Counted from the stretch's first letter, positions 41,563 to 51,173 are shown. The stretch is DNA of 64,000 nt from Flavitalea sp966112615 (GCA_966112615.1 CBHWDO010000005.1:1-64000), one strand, 5' to 3'. Notes: generated from the letters alone by a model not told the origin. Made by a program: numbers and translations.

Positions 41563-43561
41563 ATTTTACCAGTACAGTTCCAATTTGCTTAAGCAAATCT
41601 ATCTCAATAGTTTTTAGATGCTGGTGAGTTTGAATCAGGATCATCATTTCTTCATTATTGGAGGCATTCTGCATATCCCGTTGGTTCTCATCCAGCATTT
41701 TTTTGATCTTCCTTAATTTGAGGTAATGCAGAGTGGAAGTAACATCTTCCTTATATAGATCTTCCCTTGTCGCAATCTTCCCCTCATAATGATCTTTCCA
41801 TTTTGCACTGAGTTCGTAAGGAAAATCGAGCAAGGCCACTACATATCTCCCCAATTCCTGGTCTTCATGATATAAAAAGTTTTTAGGTCCTGGTTCCAAC
41901 CCTTCCTTATACCAGGTTCGATACATATCGATGATTCTTAACAAGGTTTCCTGCTGAAGTAACTGTTCTTCATCCAGCTGATGTAAAATGTAGTCAGCCA
42001 CTTTTGATTGTTCGTCCCATTCCTTCATCCCAAATTCAACCAGGCAGCGAACCAGGGCTTTTTCATTAAGTTCATCTTTCGATAGAAGCCTTGCAGTATC
42101 ATCAATTACAGGAAATCCTTCAGGAGGAGGTGGCTGGTCATCAAAACCGCCTTCCATGTATGGAGGTGGTTCATCACCGTTATATGCTGGAGGTTGTTGT
42201 TGCTGTTTTTTCCTTGCCTCTGATTGCTCTTTGGCCATTAGTTTCTCTGTCTTCTCCCGAACAAACTTACTTACCAGTTGTAGAAGACCAGCTTCCTCGA
42301 TATTAAGGATCTGGGAACACTGGCGTATGTATTCCTGTTGACGGGAAAAGTCTTCAACCTTATCAACTTTTGAAATAGTTTCTGCCACCTGGTTAACAAT
42401 GGCTGAACGCTTCATAAGGTCTTTTCCAGCGTCCTTCATCAATACTTCCAGTTGGAAAAAAATAAAATCCTTCTTGTTGTTTTTAATGAAATCCTGGAAT
42501 GCAGAAGCACCTATTTTATTGACATAGCTGTCGGGATCCTCATTATCCGGGATCAATACCAACTGAACATTGAGACCTTCCTCAAGGGCAAGATCCAGTC
42601 CTCTCATAGCTGCTTTAACCCCTGCACTGTCACCATCATAGATAATGGTAAGGTTCTTCGTATATTTTTTGATGAGCCTCAGCTGGTCCGGGGTAAGTGA
42701 AGTACCTCCCGATGCCACCACGTTTTCAATACCTGCCTGATGTAATGAGATCACATCTGTATAACCTTCTACCAACAGGCATTCATCATTTCGGTCGATT
42801 GACTGCCTCGCAAAATATGATCCATACAGGATCCTGCTCTTTACATAGATCTCATTTTCGGGTGTATTGATATATTTGGGTGCACGGTCATTCTTTGCAA
42901 TGATCCTTGCTCCAAAACCAAGAATTTTTCCCGATTGATTATGAATCGGGAAAATGACCCTTCCGCGGTAATTGTCAACCGGCCCATGATCCCTTACAAC
43001 CACCAGCCCCGTTTTCTGCAACAGATCCAGGTTGAACTGGTTTGCAGTGGCAGTCTTTACAAATGCATCTCTTTCTTCCAGGCAATAGCCCAGTCCAAAC
43101 TTTTTGATGGTTTCTTCACGAAAACCACGTTCTTTTAAATAGGAGAGACCGATATCCCTTCCTTTTTCATTTTCAAACAGTGTCTGGCTGAAATATTTCT
43201 GTGCAAAATTATTAATGATATACAGGCTGTCGGCAACCTGTTGGTGCTGTTTCTGTTCAGCACTAACTTCGGTTTCCTCAACTTCAACATTGTATTTCTG
43301 TGCAAGCCAGCGTAATGCTTCCACATAGGAATACTTTTCATGGTCCATAATGAACCCGATCGCATTTCCACTTTTTCCACAACCAAAGCATTTGTAGATC
43401 TCTTTGTTGGGAGAAACTATAAAAGAAGGAGTTTTCTCATTATGAAAAGGGCAAAGACCAAGGTAGTTGGTACCACGTTTTTTGAGTTTTACGAAGGCAC
43501 CGACTATATCAATAATATCGATCCGGCTTAGGATCTGTTGTATGGTATTCTGTGAGATCAA
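41561..43561 (-). CDS. dnaG: DNA primase
   Basis: The 666-residue protein synthesises RNA primers at the replication fork. The N-terminal zinc domain has Cys37, His40, Cys58 and Cys61 (CPFH...CFGC). The TOPRIM core shows RVIFPI, LLVEGYTDVI and IYDGDSAGVKA. A low-complexity Gln/Pro-rich linker (residues about 465-500) separates the C-terminal helicase-binding domain. The start is TTG at 43561, giving ISQNTIQQILSRIDIIDIVG; no ATG fits. A TAAATTTG box lies about 63 bases upstream. Confidence 0.95.
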   Translation of the reverse strand: MISQNTIQQILSRIDIIDIVGAFVKLKKRGTNYLGLCPFHNEKTPSFIVSPNKEIYKCFGCGKSGNAIGFIMDHEKYSYVEALRWLAQKYNVEVEETEVSAEQKQHQQVADSLYIINNFAQKYFSQTLFENEKGRDIGLSYLKERGFREETIKKFGLGYCLEERDAFVKTATANQFNLDLLQKTGLVVVRDHGPVDNYRGRVIFPIHNQSGKILGFGARIIAKNDRAPKYINTPENEIYVKSRILYGSYFARQSIDRNDECLLVEGYTDVISLHQAGIENVVASGGTSLTPDQLRLIKKYTKNLTIIYDGDSAGVKAAMRGLDLALEEGLNVQLVLIPDNEDPDSYVNKIGASAFQDFIKNNKKDFIFFQLEVLMKDAGKDLMKRSAIVNQVAETISKVDKVEDFSRQQEYIRQCSQILNIEEAGLLQLVSKFVREKTEKLMAKEQSEARKKQQQQPPAYNGDEPPPYMEGGFDDQPPPPEGFPVIDDTARLLSKDELNEKALVRCLVEFGMKEWDEQSKVADYILHQLDEEQLLQQETLLRIIDMYRTWYKEGLEPGPKNFLYHEDQELGRYVVALLDFPYELSAKWKDHYEGKIATREDLYKEDVTSTLHYLKLRKIKKMLDENQRDMQNASNNEEMMILIQTHQHLKTIEIDLLKQIGTVLVK

Positions 43562-43623
43562 ACGGGCGGAAAGGTAAGAATTTTAAGGCTCTTCTGGTTA
43601 AATTAAAGGTTCTGCTCGTAATA

Positions 43624-43631
43624 CAAATTTA
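43624..43631 (-). promoter_or_regulatory. Putative -7 box of dnaG
   Basis: Minus-strand TAAATTTG, 62 bases upstream of the TTG start. The 43632-43778 stretch holds nothing else that I recognise. Confidence 0.4.
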
Positions 43632-43778
43632 TGGCTGTTCCTGCTTTAGGTTAGGCATTCTCTTGAGAAAAATCATCCCGTTAATCAGACATAGATTTTG
43701 TAAATTAGAATAAGATTTTACCCGCTGTAAAACCTTCACTTTAGTTCTTTATTTTATAACACTTTAAATTTTGCTGTC

Positions 43779-44153
43779 ATGGTTACTACAGAAATTGCAC
43801 AGCTTTTGGGTGAATGTAATACCTGGAAAGAAGTATTGCGTTCACACCGCGAAGAAATCAACTCATTGAAAGCCCAGCTCACAGGGTCCGCAACTAAAGA
43901 AAACTCAAAGGAATTTCTCCTTGAAATTGATCACCTGGATAATCAGTTTCACATTCAACAGATCAATATCCACGATCTGAAACATGCTATCAAAAATCAC
44001 GAAAGAAAACTGGAATTATTAAGTTCTTCAGAACAGGTAACAAATGATCTGCTTGCAGAACATGAAAACCTGCTGGATGATTACACTGATCTCTGCAGTA
44101 AGATCGAAGATCTGAAAACGGAGTATGAGCATTTCCAAATGCATACTATCTGA
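43779..44153 (+). CDS. Coiled-coil protein (124 aa), function unknown
   Basis: The protein is almost entirely helical with heptad-like spacing of Leu and Ile (LKAQLTGS, DHLDNQFHIQQINIHDLKHAIKNHERKLELL, ENLLDDYTDLCSKIEDLKTEYEHF). It has no signal peptide, membrane helix or enzymatic motif, so it may be a structural or adaptor protein. It lies between the divergent dnaG and the EF-G paralog, 95 bases upstream of the latter and in the same direction. I do not recognise a family. Confidence 0.7.
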   Translation: MVTTEIAQLLGECNTWKEVLRSHREEINSLKAQLTGSATKENSKEFLLEIDHLDNQFHIQQINIHDLKHAIKNHERKLELLSSSEQVTNDLLAEHENLLDDYTDLCSKIEDLKTEYEHFQMHTI

Positions 44154-44248
44154 TAATTTTCATACACAGGTAATAATGATGATGTGGCCAACAGGCTGAT
44201 GGCTGATGAGTCATTGTTACCTTTTCCCTCATCATTAAAACCTGATAT

Positions 44249-46381
44249 ATGGCTGATTTTGATACATCCCATGTAAAGAATATTGTCTTGCTCGGACATT
44301 CTGGATCCGGTAAGACATCGTTGGCGGAATGCATGCTGTTTGAAGCAGGCATTATTAATCGCCGTGGCTCCATTGCTGAAAAAAATACTGTTGGCGATTA
44401 CCATGAACTGGAGCAGGAAAGAGGAAACTCAATCTTTTCAAAACTCTTACACACAAAGTGGCGTGGCTATAAGATAAACATCATCGATACTCCGGGATAC
44501 GAAGATTTTGTTGGCGAAGTAATCGGAGCACTGAGGGTTGCTGATACTGGTGTGATGTTATTAAATGCTGTGATGGGTGTTGAAGTGGGTACCGATATTA
44601 TCTGGGAATATACCGAACAGTTCAAAACCCCTATGATCCTTGCAGTTAATAAACTGGATGATGATAACGCTGATTTTGAAAAAACCATCACAGAAGCAAA
44701 AGCGCATTTTGGAAGTAATGTAGTGGTTGTCCAATACCCTGTTCAGCAGGGTGCAGGTTTCCATGAGATTATTGATGTGCTTCGTATGACCATGTATAAA
44801 TTTCATGATGCAGGAGGCAAACCTGAAAAGCTTCCTATACCTGACAATCAAAAAGAAAAAGCTGATCAGCTTCATCGTGAGTTACTGGAAGCAATAGCCA
44901 GTAACGATGAAACCCTGATGGAGAAATATTTTGATAAGGGTGAACTGGATGAAGATGAAATGAAAGATGGGTTGAAAAAAGCCATGATCAATCATGATCT
45001 TTTTCCGGTATTCTGTTTATCCGCAGAAAGAAATATGGGTAGTGGAAGACTGATGGGATTCATAGATAATGTTTGTCCAAGTGCGAATGAAATGCCTCCA
45101 CAGATCACAAAGACAGGTGATAAATTATACTGTGATGTTAATGGTCCTGCATCATTATTTATTTTCAAAACAATTTCGGAGCCCCATGTTGGCGAGCTTT
45201 CATTCTTCAAAGTTTATTCCGGGGTGGTTAAATCAGGAATGGAACTGGTGAATGAAACCACAGGTTCATCGGAGAAATTTAACCAGCTTTTTATTGTTGA
45301 AGGAAATAAGCGAACCAATGTAAATGAACTGGTGGCCGGTGATATTGGCGCTACACTTAAGTTAAAGAATACACATGTAAACAATACGCTTCATGAAAAA
45401 GGAAAAAGTCTGGAGCTGGTTCCAATAAAATTTCCTTCTCCAAACATGAGTATGGCAGTGGAATCCCTTAATAAGGGTGATGAAGAAAAACTTGCAGAAG
45501 CTCTTCATCAGGTGAAAGAGGAAGATCCAACCGTCATTGTTGAATATGTGCCGGAGATCAGGCAAACACTGGTGCGTTGCCAGGGTGATATGCACCTTGC
45601 TGTCATCAAATGGAAGATGGAGCATTACTACAAATTGCTGGTCAAATTTGTAAAACCTCGCATTGCATATCGTGAAACAATTCGCAAACCTGCAGAAGCA
45701 AACTATCGGCATAAAAAGCAATCAGGAGGAGCAGGGCAATTTGGTGAAGTATTTATGAGAATTGAACCTTATATCGATGGCATGTCGGACCCTAAAGGAT
45801 TAAGTGTTCGTGGAAGAGAATTTTTTGACCTGGATTGGGGAGGAAAATTATCTTATCTGAATTGCATTGTTGGCGGTGCAATCGATAACAGGTTCATGCC
45901 GTCAATATTAAAAGGAGTAATGGAAAAAATGCATGAAGGTCCGCTTACAGGTTCATTTGTTCGCGATGTTCGGGTGAGTGTGTATGATGGAAAGATGCAT
46001 CCTGTTGACAGTAATGATATTTCTTTCAAGATTGCTGGATTAAAAGCATTCAAGCAGGCCTTTGAACAGGCCGACCCGCTGTTACTGGAACCTGTGTACG
46101 ACCTGGATGTTTCCTGTCCGGAAGATCTAACCGGTTCTGTAATTGGCGATCTTCAGACCAGACGGGCGATTCTTGAAGGAATGGATTCCTCGGGACATTT
46201 TACCAGGATCAAAGCAAAAGTTCCACTTGCTGAAATGCATGACTATTCATCATCTCTTCGTTCGCTGACGCAAGGAAGAGCAAGATTCACCATGACCTTT
46301 AACGATTATCTTCCTGTTCCATTTGAGATTCAGAAAAAACTGACAGAGGAGTATGGTAAGATGGCGGGGGAGGAAGTCTGA
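44249..46381 (+). CDS. Elongation factor G paralog (EF-G2 type)
   Basis: The 710-residue protein has all five EF-G domains: P-loop GHSGSGKTS (16-23), switch I RGNSI (58-62) where EF-G has RGITI, switch II DTPGY (80-84) where EF-G has DTPGH, NKLD (134-137), domain II from about 290, RHKKQSGGAGQFGEVF in domain IV, and a C-terminal domain V. The catalytic His is therefore Tyr. An EF-G2 of Bacteroides is reported to support translocation with little or no GTPase activity; this protein may be its relative. The main fusA is presumably elsewhere. A hairpin of repeats follows the stop. Confidence 0.9.
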   Translation: MADFDTSHVKNIVLLGHSGSGKTSLAECMLFEAGIINRRGSIAEKNTVGDYHELEQERGNSIFSKLLHTKWRGYKINIIDTPGYEDFVGEVIGALRVADTGVMLLNAVMGVEVGTDIIWEYTEQFKTPMILAVNKLDDDNADFEKTITEAKAHFGSNVVVVQYPVQQGAGFHEIIDVLRMTMYKFHDAGGKPEKLPIPDNQKEKADQLHRELLEAIASNDETLMEKYFDKGELDEDEMKDGLKKAMINHDLFPVFCLSAERNMGSGRLMGFIDNVCPSANEMPPQITKTGDKLYCDVNGPASLFIFKTISEPHVGELSFFKVYSGVVKSGMELVNETTGSSEKFNQLFIVEGNKRTNVNELVAGDIGATLKLKNTHVNNTLHEKGKSLELVPIKFPSPNMSMAVESLNKGDEEKLAEALHQVKEEDPTVIVEYVPEIRQTLVRCQGDMHLAVIKWKMEHYYKLLVKFVKPRIAYRETIRKPAEANYRHKKQSGGAGQFGEVFMRIEPYIDGMSDPKGLSVRGREFFDLDWGGKLSYLNCIVGGAIDNRFMPSILKGVMEKMHEGPLTGSFVRDVRVSVYDGKMHPVDSNDISFKIAGLKAFKQAFEQADPLLLEPVYDLDVSCPEDLTGSVIGDLQTRRAILEGMDSSGHFTRIKAKVPLAEMHDYSSSLRSLTQGRARFTMTFNDYLPVPFEIQKKLTEEYGKMAGEEV

Positions 46382-46398
46382 AAATTGAAGACTTGAAG

Positions 46399-46440
46399 AC
46401 GTGAAGACGCGTAGACTTGATAGTCTCCACGTCTCCACGT
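46399..46440. repeat. Hairpin of CAYGTCTC-type repeats between convergent genes
   Basis: Arms of 19 bases (46399-46417 and 46422-46440) match at 16 positions around the loop TGAT. The right arm is CCACGTCTCCACGT-like repeat; the left arm is its degenerate complement. It sits between the EF-G paralog stop and the stop of the glycosidase/RmlD gene. Confidence 0.85.
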
Positions 46441-48623
46441 TACCCTGCCATCGCAATCCTCACCTCCGACCTCTCATTCATGAACCGATCCATGGCATTT
46501 TCAAGTGATGGTAAGGATAATCCTTTTTCACTTTTCAATACACTGTAAGCCGGACGGGCTGCTGGCCAGTTCATATCGGCAGCTCTGAGCGGTGAAATAT
46601 TATTAGTATTCATACCGGCTCTGGCAGCAATTTCCTTTGCCCAATCATACCAGCTGACCTGGCCATCATTTGCAATATGCCAGATATGACTTTCTTCATC
46701 GATCAAAAGATCAAGCGATCTGTTAACAAGGTCAGGAACATATGTTGGAGAAACGATTATATCTTCAATAGCATGGTATCCATTTCCATCCTGGATCTGA
46801 CGAATCACATCAAATGCAAAATTGTACTGGTCCCATGGTCCAAAGAAGGCACTGGTCCTGATGACTAATGCTCCTGGATTTATTTCACTTAGAAGCTTTT
46901 CCTTTTCAGCTTTACTTTGACCATAAACATTCAAAGGATTTACAGCATCAGATTCAAAGTATGGCTGCTGCCTTGTTCCATCAAATACAAGATCGCTGGA
47001 AAAACTCATCAATTGAATTCCATATTGCTGACAGGCAATACCGAGGTTTACTGGCCCTCTGGTGTTATCCTCAAAACATTTAGCTACTTCATTTTCAGCA
47101 TCATCAACTCTTACGAAACCAGCTGCATTAATTACTGCCCATGGTTTGTATTTATTGATCGCCCTGTCCACTGAAGCTGGATCACACATATTCAGTTCAT
47201 CCCTGCTTAATAAGCGGTAAGGAATATTTCTCAAATCACAGATCATGGCAAACGCATTTCCAAGCGTACCTCTTTTGCCAATAATAAGTACAGGTGCAAC
47301 AGACTTTGTTTTATTAGGCTGATGAAACTGTTTCTCCTTTTCAAAATCATCAAAGAACCTAATGTTTCTTTCCCACCATCCTTCCAAATGAATTAAAGGA
47401 TGTTGTTCCTGGTTATTGTTGATCTTCCTGATAGCTTTTGCAATGGCTGTTTCCCGGACCTTTCCCTGGAATAATTCAAATGCGCCGGCTTCATAATCCA
47501 ACTGATTGTCGCAGGTCAATAATTTATTCCAGCCATATGCGCCAAGTAAAGACCAATAAGTAATTGCTTTGATTTCAATTCCTTCTTCAAGTAATGCTTT
47601 GCATTTCTCAAAGATCTGATGAAACCAACGCATTTGCTCTTCACGGGTACAATTGATATGGATTTCAGTTAATGCAATCGGAAGATTCAATCGTTGATAT
47701 GCTTCTTTTAAAAGAATGTCCACGCCGGTTTCAAAGCCATGATTGACGCGCACAGCTTCTGTATCTACATAGCGATGAAAATGGTTTCCACCATGAAGAC
47801 AACCTGGATACAAATGAAGCTTTTCGTCGAGGTATCTTTCCGAAGTAACATAATAGTTGAATCCTGCAACATCGGGATAACAAGGATTCTCTTCGAAGAA
47901 TTTCAATTCATCTTCAGTTATGCCAGCATTTAAAAAATACCTGAATAGATCATGATCAACATTTACTTTTCCACAAAGAAGATCATATGTCAGCCATCGT
48001 CTTTTGTTCTCGAAATTCGCCTGGTAGGCGAGGAGAGGAGTTGAATAAGTTTTCCCAAGGTCTTCTGTCTGAATTAGTTTAGCAGCCGGATTGATCTTGC
48101 GAATAGCACGCATGGATAGAACAATGGCTTTGACCTCATTCAATAATATTCGAAGAAAGCTTTCATCTGAACGATGATGAGGATACCAGAAACCATAAAG
48201 CCCGCTGAAACGGGCTGTGGTCAATGGTTCATTAACTGGTGTGTAATATTCAATCCATGGAAATTCCTTAGCAACTTTTTCTGCAAATGCAGCCAGTTTT
48301 TCCGGGAAAGCCTCATCCAACAGATCTGTAAAAGCAGGACCGCTGCCATGATGAACCAAACCTGCAATGGGGCTGATCCCAAGGCTTCTTAATTTATCAA
48401 GGTAGGATCCTGTTTTACTGAAATCTATAAGATGTTCCTCTGTTGGTTCATGCGTCTCCCATAAAATTGGAAATCTTATTTTTTTGATTCCAAGAGATCC
48501 GATTTTATCAAATATTTCTTCAAGCTGGTCAAAATTTGCCTGCTTAAACTGGTCAATATACCGGTCGTTTACTCTGTTGACAGTACATTCAATTCCTCCC
48601 CAGATCTCAGGAAGTGACTGCAT
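46440..48623 (-). CDS. Fusion: GH1-like glycosidase domain + RmlD-like sugar nucleotide reductase
   Basis: Numbering from the open ATG at 48656, residues 17-440 are GH1-like: acid/base Glu143 in TPVNEP and nucleophile Glu331 in ALTEIH. Residues 455-738 are an SDR of the RmlD type: GKRGTLG (460-466) and Y578-x-x-x-K582 in YGQSKAEKE, with FDG-type and RTSAFFG segments. RmlD makes dTDP-rhamnose. The preferred start is ATG 48623 (MQSLPEIWGG), which overlaps the glf stop by 17 bases; 48656 would overlap by 50. It has no signal peptide. Joining a hydrolase fold to a sugar reductase is uncommon; the glycosidase part may have a transferring or binding role. Confidence 0.85.
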   Translation of the reverse strand: MQSLPEIWGGIECTVNRVNDRYIDQFKQANFDQLEEIFDKIGSLGIKKIRFPILWETHEPTEEHLIDFSKTGSYLDKLRSLGISPIAGLVHHGSGPAFTDLLDEAFPEKLAAFAEKVAKEFPWIEYYTPVNEPLTTARFSGLYGFWYPHHRSDESFLRILLNEVKAIVLSMRAIRKINPAAKLIQTEDLGKTYSTPLLAYQANFENKRRWLTYDLLCGKVNVDHDLFRYFLNAGITEDELKFFEENPCYPDVAGFNYYVTSERYLDEKLHLYPGCLHGGNHFHRYVDTEAVRVNHGFETGVDILLKEAYQRLNLPIALTEIHINCTREEQMRWFHQIFEKCKALLEEGIEIKAITYWSLLGAYGWNKLLTCDNQLDYEAGAFELFQGKVRETAIAKAIRKINNNQEQHPLIHLEGWWERNIRFFDDFEKEKQFHQPNKTKSVAPVLIIGKRGTLGNAFAMICDLRNIPYRLLSRDELNMCDPASVDRAINKYKPWAVINAAGFVRVDDAENEVAKCFEDNTRGPVNLGIACQQYGIQLMSFSSDLVFDGTRQQPYFESDAVNPLNVYGQSKAEKEKLLSEINPGALVIRTSAFFGPWDQYNFAFDVIRQIQDGNGYHAIEDIIVSPTYVPDLVNRSLDLLIDEESHIWHIANDGQVSWYDWAKEIAARAGMNTNNISPLRAADMNWPAARPAYSVLKSEKGLSLPSLENAMDRFMNERSEVRIAMAG

Positions 48624-49746
48624 GTACTTTGTGTCCGTTAACGGGTGTTTCTGCATGGTGTTGCATTAGTTTCTTGAACAGTGTTAGTGATTGTGCAACC
48701 ACCTGGTCCATGTTATAATATTTATATGTCGCCAATCTTCCTACAAAATATGTATTGGTCATTGACAAGGCCAGTTGCTGATATTTCTTATAAACTTCTG
48801 CATTCTCCGGTCTTGGAACAGGGTAATATGGATCACCTTCTGCCATTGGATATTCGTATACAATAGCTGTTTTTGGATGCTTTTGCCCTGTCAGGTATTT
48901 GAAATCTGTGATTCTCGTATATGCCTGGTCGTTAGGATAGTTTACAGTTCCTGTTGGCTGGAATGTTTCAGCATCAATTGTTTCAAATTTAAATTCCAGT
49001 GAACGGTAAGGAAGTTTTCCAAAACAGTAATTGAAGTAACTGTCAATTGGTCCGGTATAGATCATGCTCTTATAAGGAATCACATCTACGATTTCCTTAT
49101 AATCTGTATTCAGCATGATCTTGATGTTTGGATGAGAAAGCATTTTTTCAAACATCTTTGTATATCCATGCAATGGCATTGCCTGGAAGGTATCAGTAAA
49201 ATACCTGTCGTCTTTATTGGTTCTTGTTGGAACCCTTGCAGTTACAGATGCATCAAGTTCTGAAGGATCAAGATCCCACATCTTGCGTGTATATCCACGG
49301 AAAAACTTTTCATATAACTCGCGTCCAACCTTGCTTACAACAACATCTTCAGAAGTCATGATCCTGTTGATCTTCTCAGCTCGCTGCTCAAAGAATTCTT
49401 CAACCTGTGATGAACATAAATTAAGACCATATAATTTGTTGATGGTATTTAGGTTGATTGGAATAGGAACTAACTGACCATCTACACTTCCTAATACTTT
49501 ATGCTCATATGGTCTCCAAGGAGTGAATTTTCCCAGGTAATCAAAAACTTCTCTTGAATTGGTATGGAAGATATGTGGTCCATATTTATGTACCAGGATC
49601 CCATCCTTATTATAGAAATCGTAGGCATTTCCCCCGATATGATTTCTCTGGTCAACAATCAGCACTTTTTTATTGGCAACAGTTGCCAGTCTTTCTGCCA
49701 GCACTGCTCCCGCGAAACCGGCACCTACAATTAAGTAATCAAACAT
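48607..49746 (-). CDS. glf: UDP-galactopyranose mutase
   Basis: The 379-residue flavoenzyme converts UDP-galactopyranose to UDP-galactofuranose for surface glycans. It has the FAD motif YLIVGAGFAGAVLAE (4-18), QRNHIGGNAYD (the HIGGNAYD hallmark), KYGPHIFHTN, and late RITDFKYLTGQKH and YPMAEGDPYYPVP, where family active-site Arg and Tyr lie. It overlaps the upstream glycosyltransferase by 8 bases and the downstream fusion gene by at least 17, so the three form one operon. Confidence 0.95.
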   Translation of the reverse strand: MFDYLIVGAGFAGAVLAERLATVANKKVLIVDQRNHIGGNAYDFYNKDGILVHKYGPHIFHTNSREVFDYLGKFTPWRPYEHKVLGSVDGQLVPIPINLNTINKLYGLNLCSSQVEEFFEQRAEKINRIMTSEDVVVSKVGRELYEKFFRGYTRKMWDLDPSELDASVTARVPTRTNKDDRYFTDTFQAMPLHGYTKMFEKMLSHPNIKIMLNTDYKEIVDVIPYKSMIYTGPIDSYFNYCFGKLPYRSLEFKFETIDAETFQPTGTVNYPNDQAYTRITDFKYLTGQKHPKTAIVYEYPMAEGDPYYPVPRPENAEVYKKYQQLALSMTNTYFVGRLATYKYYNMDQVVAQSLTLFKKLMQHHAETPVNGHKVHAVTS

Positions 49747-50929
49747 ACAGTGTCTCCTTTGATTTTGAAGTTTCTAAATTTGTTTTGTCTTTAAGCCTGG
49801 AAATGATAAGATCCATCATACTTTTCCATGTGAGATCCCAGGAATTCTCCGCGAGGAATTCGTCTACATTTTTGAGCCAGGTAGATCGGTCTGACTTACT
49901 CAATTCAAGGGTAGCTGCTTTGATGAATTCGTCTCCATTGTCTGCTATGTGCACCAACTGATTGATTCCATAAGGATTTACTACATCCCTGATTGAAGTT
50001 GAGATGACAGGTTTTCCTGCTGAGAGATATTCAGGAGTTTTGGTAGGACTGATAAAACGGGTAGATTCATTTCTTGCAAATGGAATGAATGCTATATCCC
50101 ATCCGGAAAGATATTCGGGCAGTTCCTGGTAAGATTTGCTACCCAGGTAATGAATATTTTTATTTTTAGGAAGATCTGCAGGGTCGATCTTTACAACTGG
50201 TCCAAGTATTACGAAATGCCAGTCAGGTTTCTTTTCTGCAACATCAGCCAATAATTCTATATCAAATCTTTCATCTATCACTCCATAAAATCCAAAGCGG
50301 GGATGTGGAATGCTTGCCTGATCGGCAGGTTCTGAATGATTCAGTCTTGCTTTATAGAAATGTTCTTTTTCAATACTGCTTGGAAAAGCATGAATATTTG
50401 GATGCCTGTCTTTTTTTGCTTCATATAAACTCTGACCACCGGTGAATACAACTTCTGATTTCTTCATCAAAGAAGCTTCCAGTTGTGTTAATTCCGGAGG
50501 GGCAAATTTGAATGCTGATAACTCATCCATGCAGTCATATACAATTGTCTTTGGCTTGAAGGAAGAAGAAAATTTCAAGGCCATAGGAGTATAATACCAG
50601 AAGAAGTAATCAGAGATATCGAGACGATTGAATAATCGTTGTAATAGATTTTCAATTCTTTCATGGATAGTAAGTTCATGATCACCATTCTGCAGGTGAG
50701 GTACTACCACAAAAACATTTTCTTTGGTCAGGGTGAGATTGATATGATCATTCTGATCGGTAAAGAAATGTTCTTCAACAAAGAATACACGAAATGCATT
50801 AGCAAATCTGCTTAGTAAATGTTGCGGTCGCTGGTATACAAAGTTCCAACGCAAATGTGAAAAGCAAATCAGATCCTTTGCAAACCCAGTGTTTATCAGT
50901 GTTTCAGTAGACTTAATTATTTTCTTCAT
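49739..50929 (-). CDS. Glycosyltransferase GT-B (GumK/TuaH-like)
   Basis: The 396-residue protein has the early ICFSHLRWNFVYQRPQHLLS block, found in a group of GT1/GT4-like transferases, and a donor domain with FGFYGVIDERFDIELL, FIPFARNESTRFISPTKTPEYLSAGKPVIST. The P-x-K-x-x-E-Y segment is the expected nucleotide-sugar contact. It may transfer galactofuranose or a related sugar, since glf is the next gene. First gene of the operon; no consensus promoter is visible in the 287-base gap upstream (50930-51216), which otherwise holds only the terminator at 51174-51198. Confidence 0.83.
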   Translation of the reverse strand: MKKIIKSTETLINTGFAKDLICFSHLRWNFVYQRPQHLLSRFANAFRVFFVEEHFFTDQNDHINLTLTKENVFVVVPHLQNGDHELTIHERIENLLQRLFNRLDISDYFFWYYTPMALKFSSSFKPKTIVYDCMDELSAFKFAPPELTQLEASLMKKSEVVFTGGQSLYEAKKDRHPNIHAFPSSIEKEHFYKARLNHSEPADQASIPHPRFGFYGVIDERFDIELLADVAEKKPDWHFVILGPVVKIDPADLPKNKNIHYLGSKSYQELPEYLSGWDIAFIPFARNESTRFISPTKTPEYLSAGKPVISTSIRDVVNPYGINQLVHIADNGDEFIKAATLELSKSDRSTWLKNVDEFLAENSWDLTWKSMMDLIISRLKDKTNLETSKSKETLYV

Positions 50930-51173
50930 ACTACCCTTTCTTACTATTTGTATGCCATTGCATAACGCATTGAAAAGGTTTGGTTAAAAATGAAAACATG
51001 CTAATACGTGGAAAATTATCCTCAGGTGTTTAAATTTTTTTTGTTGTTTCTATATAAAATTTAAAAATATTTAGCCAGAAATTTTATACCAGGTAATTTT
51101 TTAGTCCATATTGAACTAAGTAATTCAAGAGCGTAAGTATGCGAAAATGATGTCCGGATCAGTTTTATCCAAA

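Noticed and set aside
46399..46440. Ordinary intrinsic terminator
   Set aside because: There is no T run on either side and the arms are made of the dispersed 8-base unit, so it is listed as a repeat hairpin instead.
50930..51173. Small gene or RNA in the AT-rich gap
   Set aside because: No frame with a plausible start, no tRNA fold and no strong hairpin was found apart from the terminator at 51174-51198.
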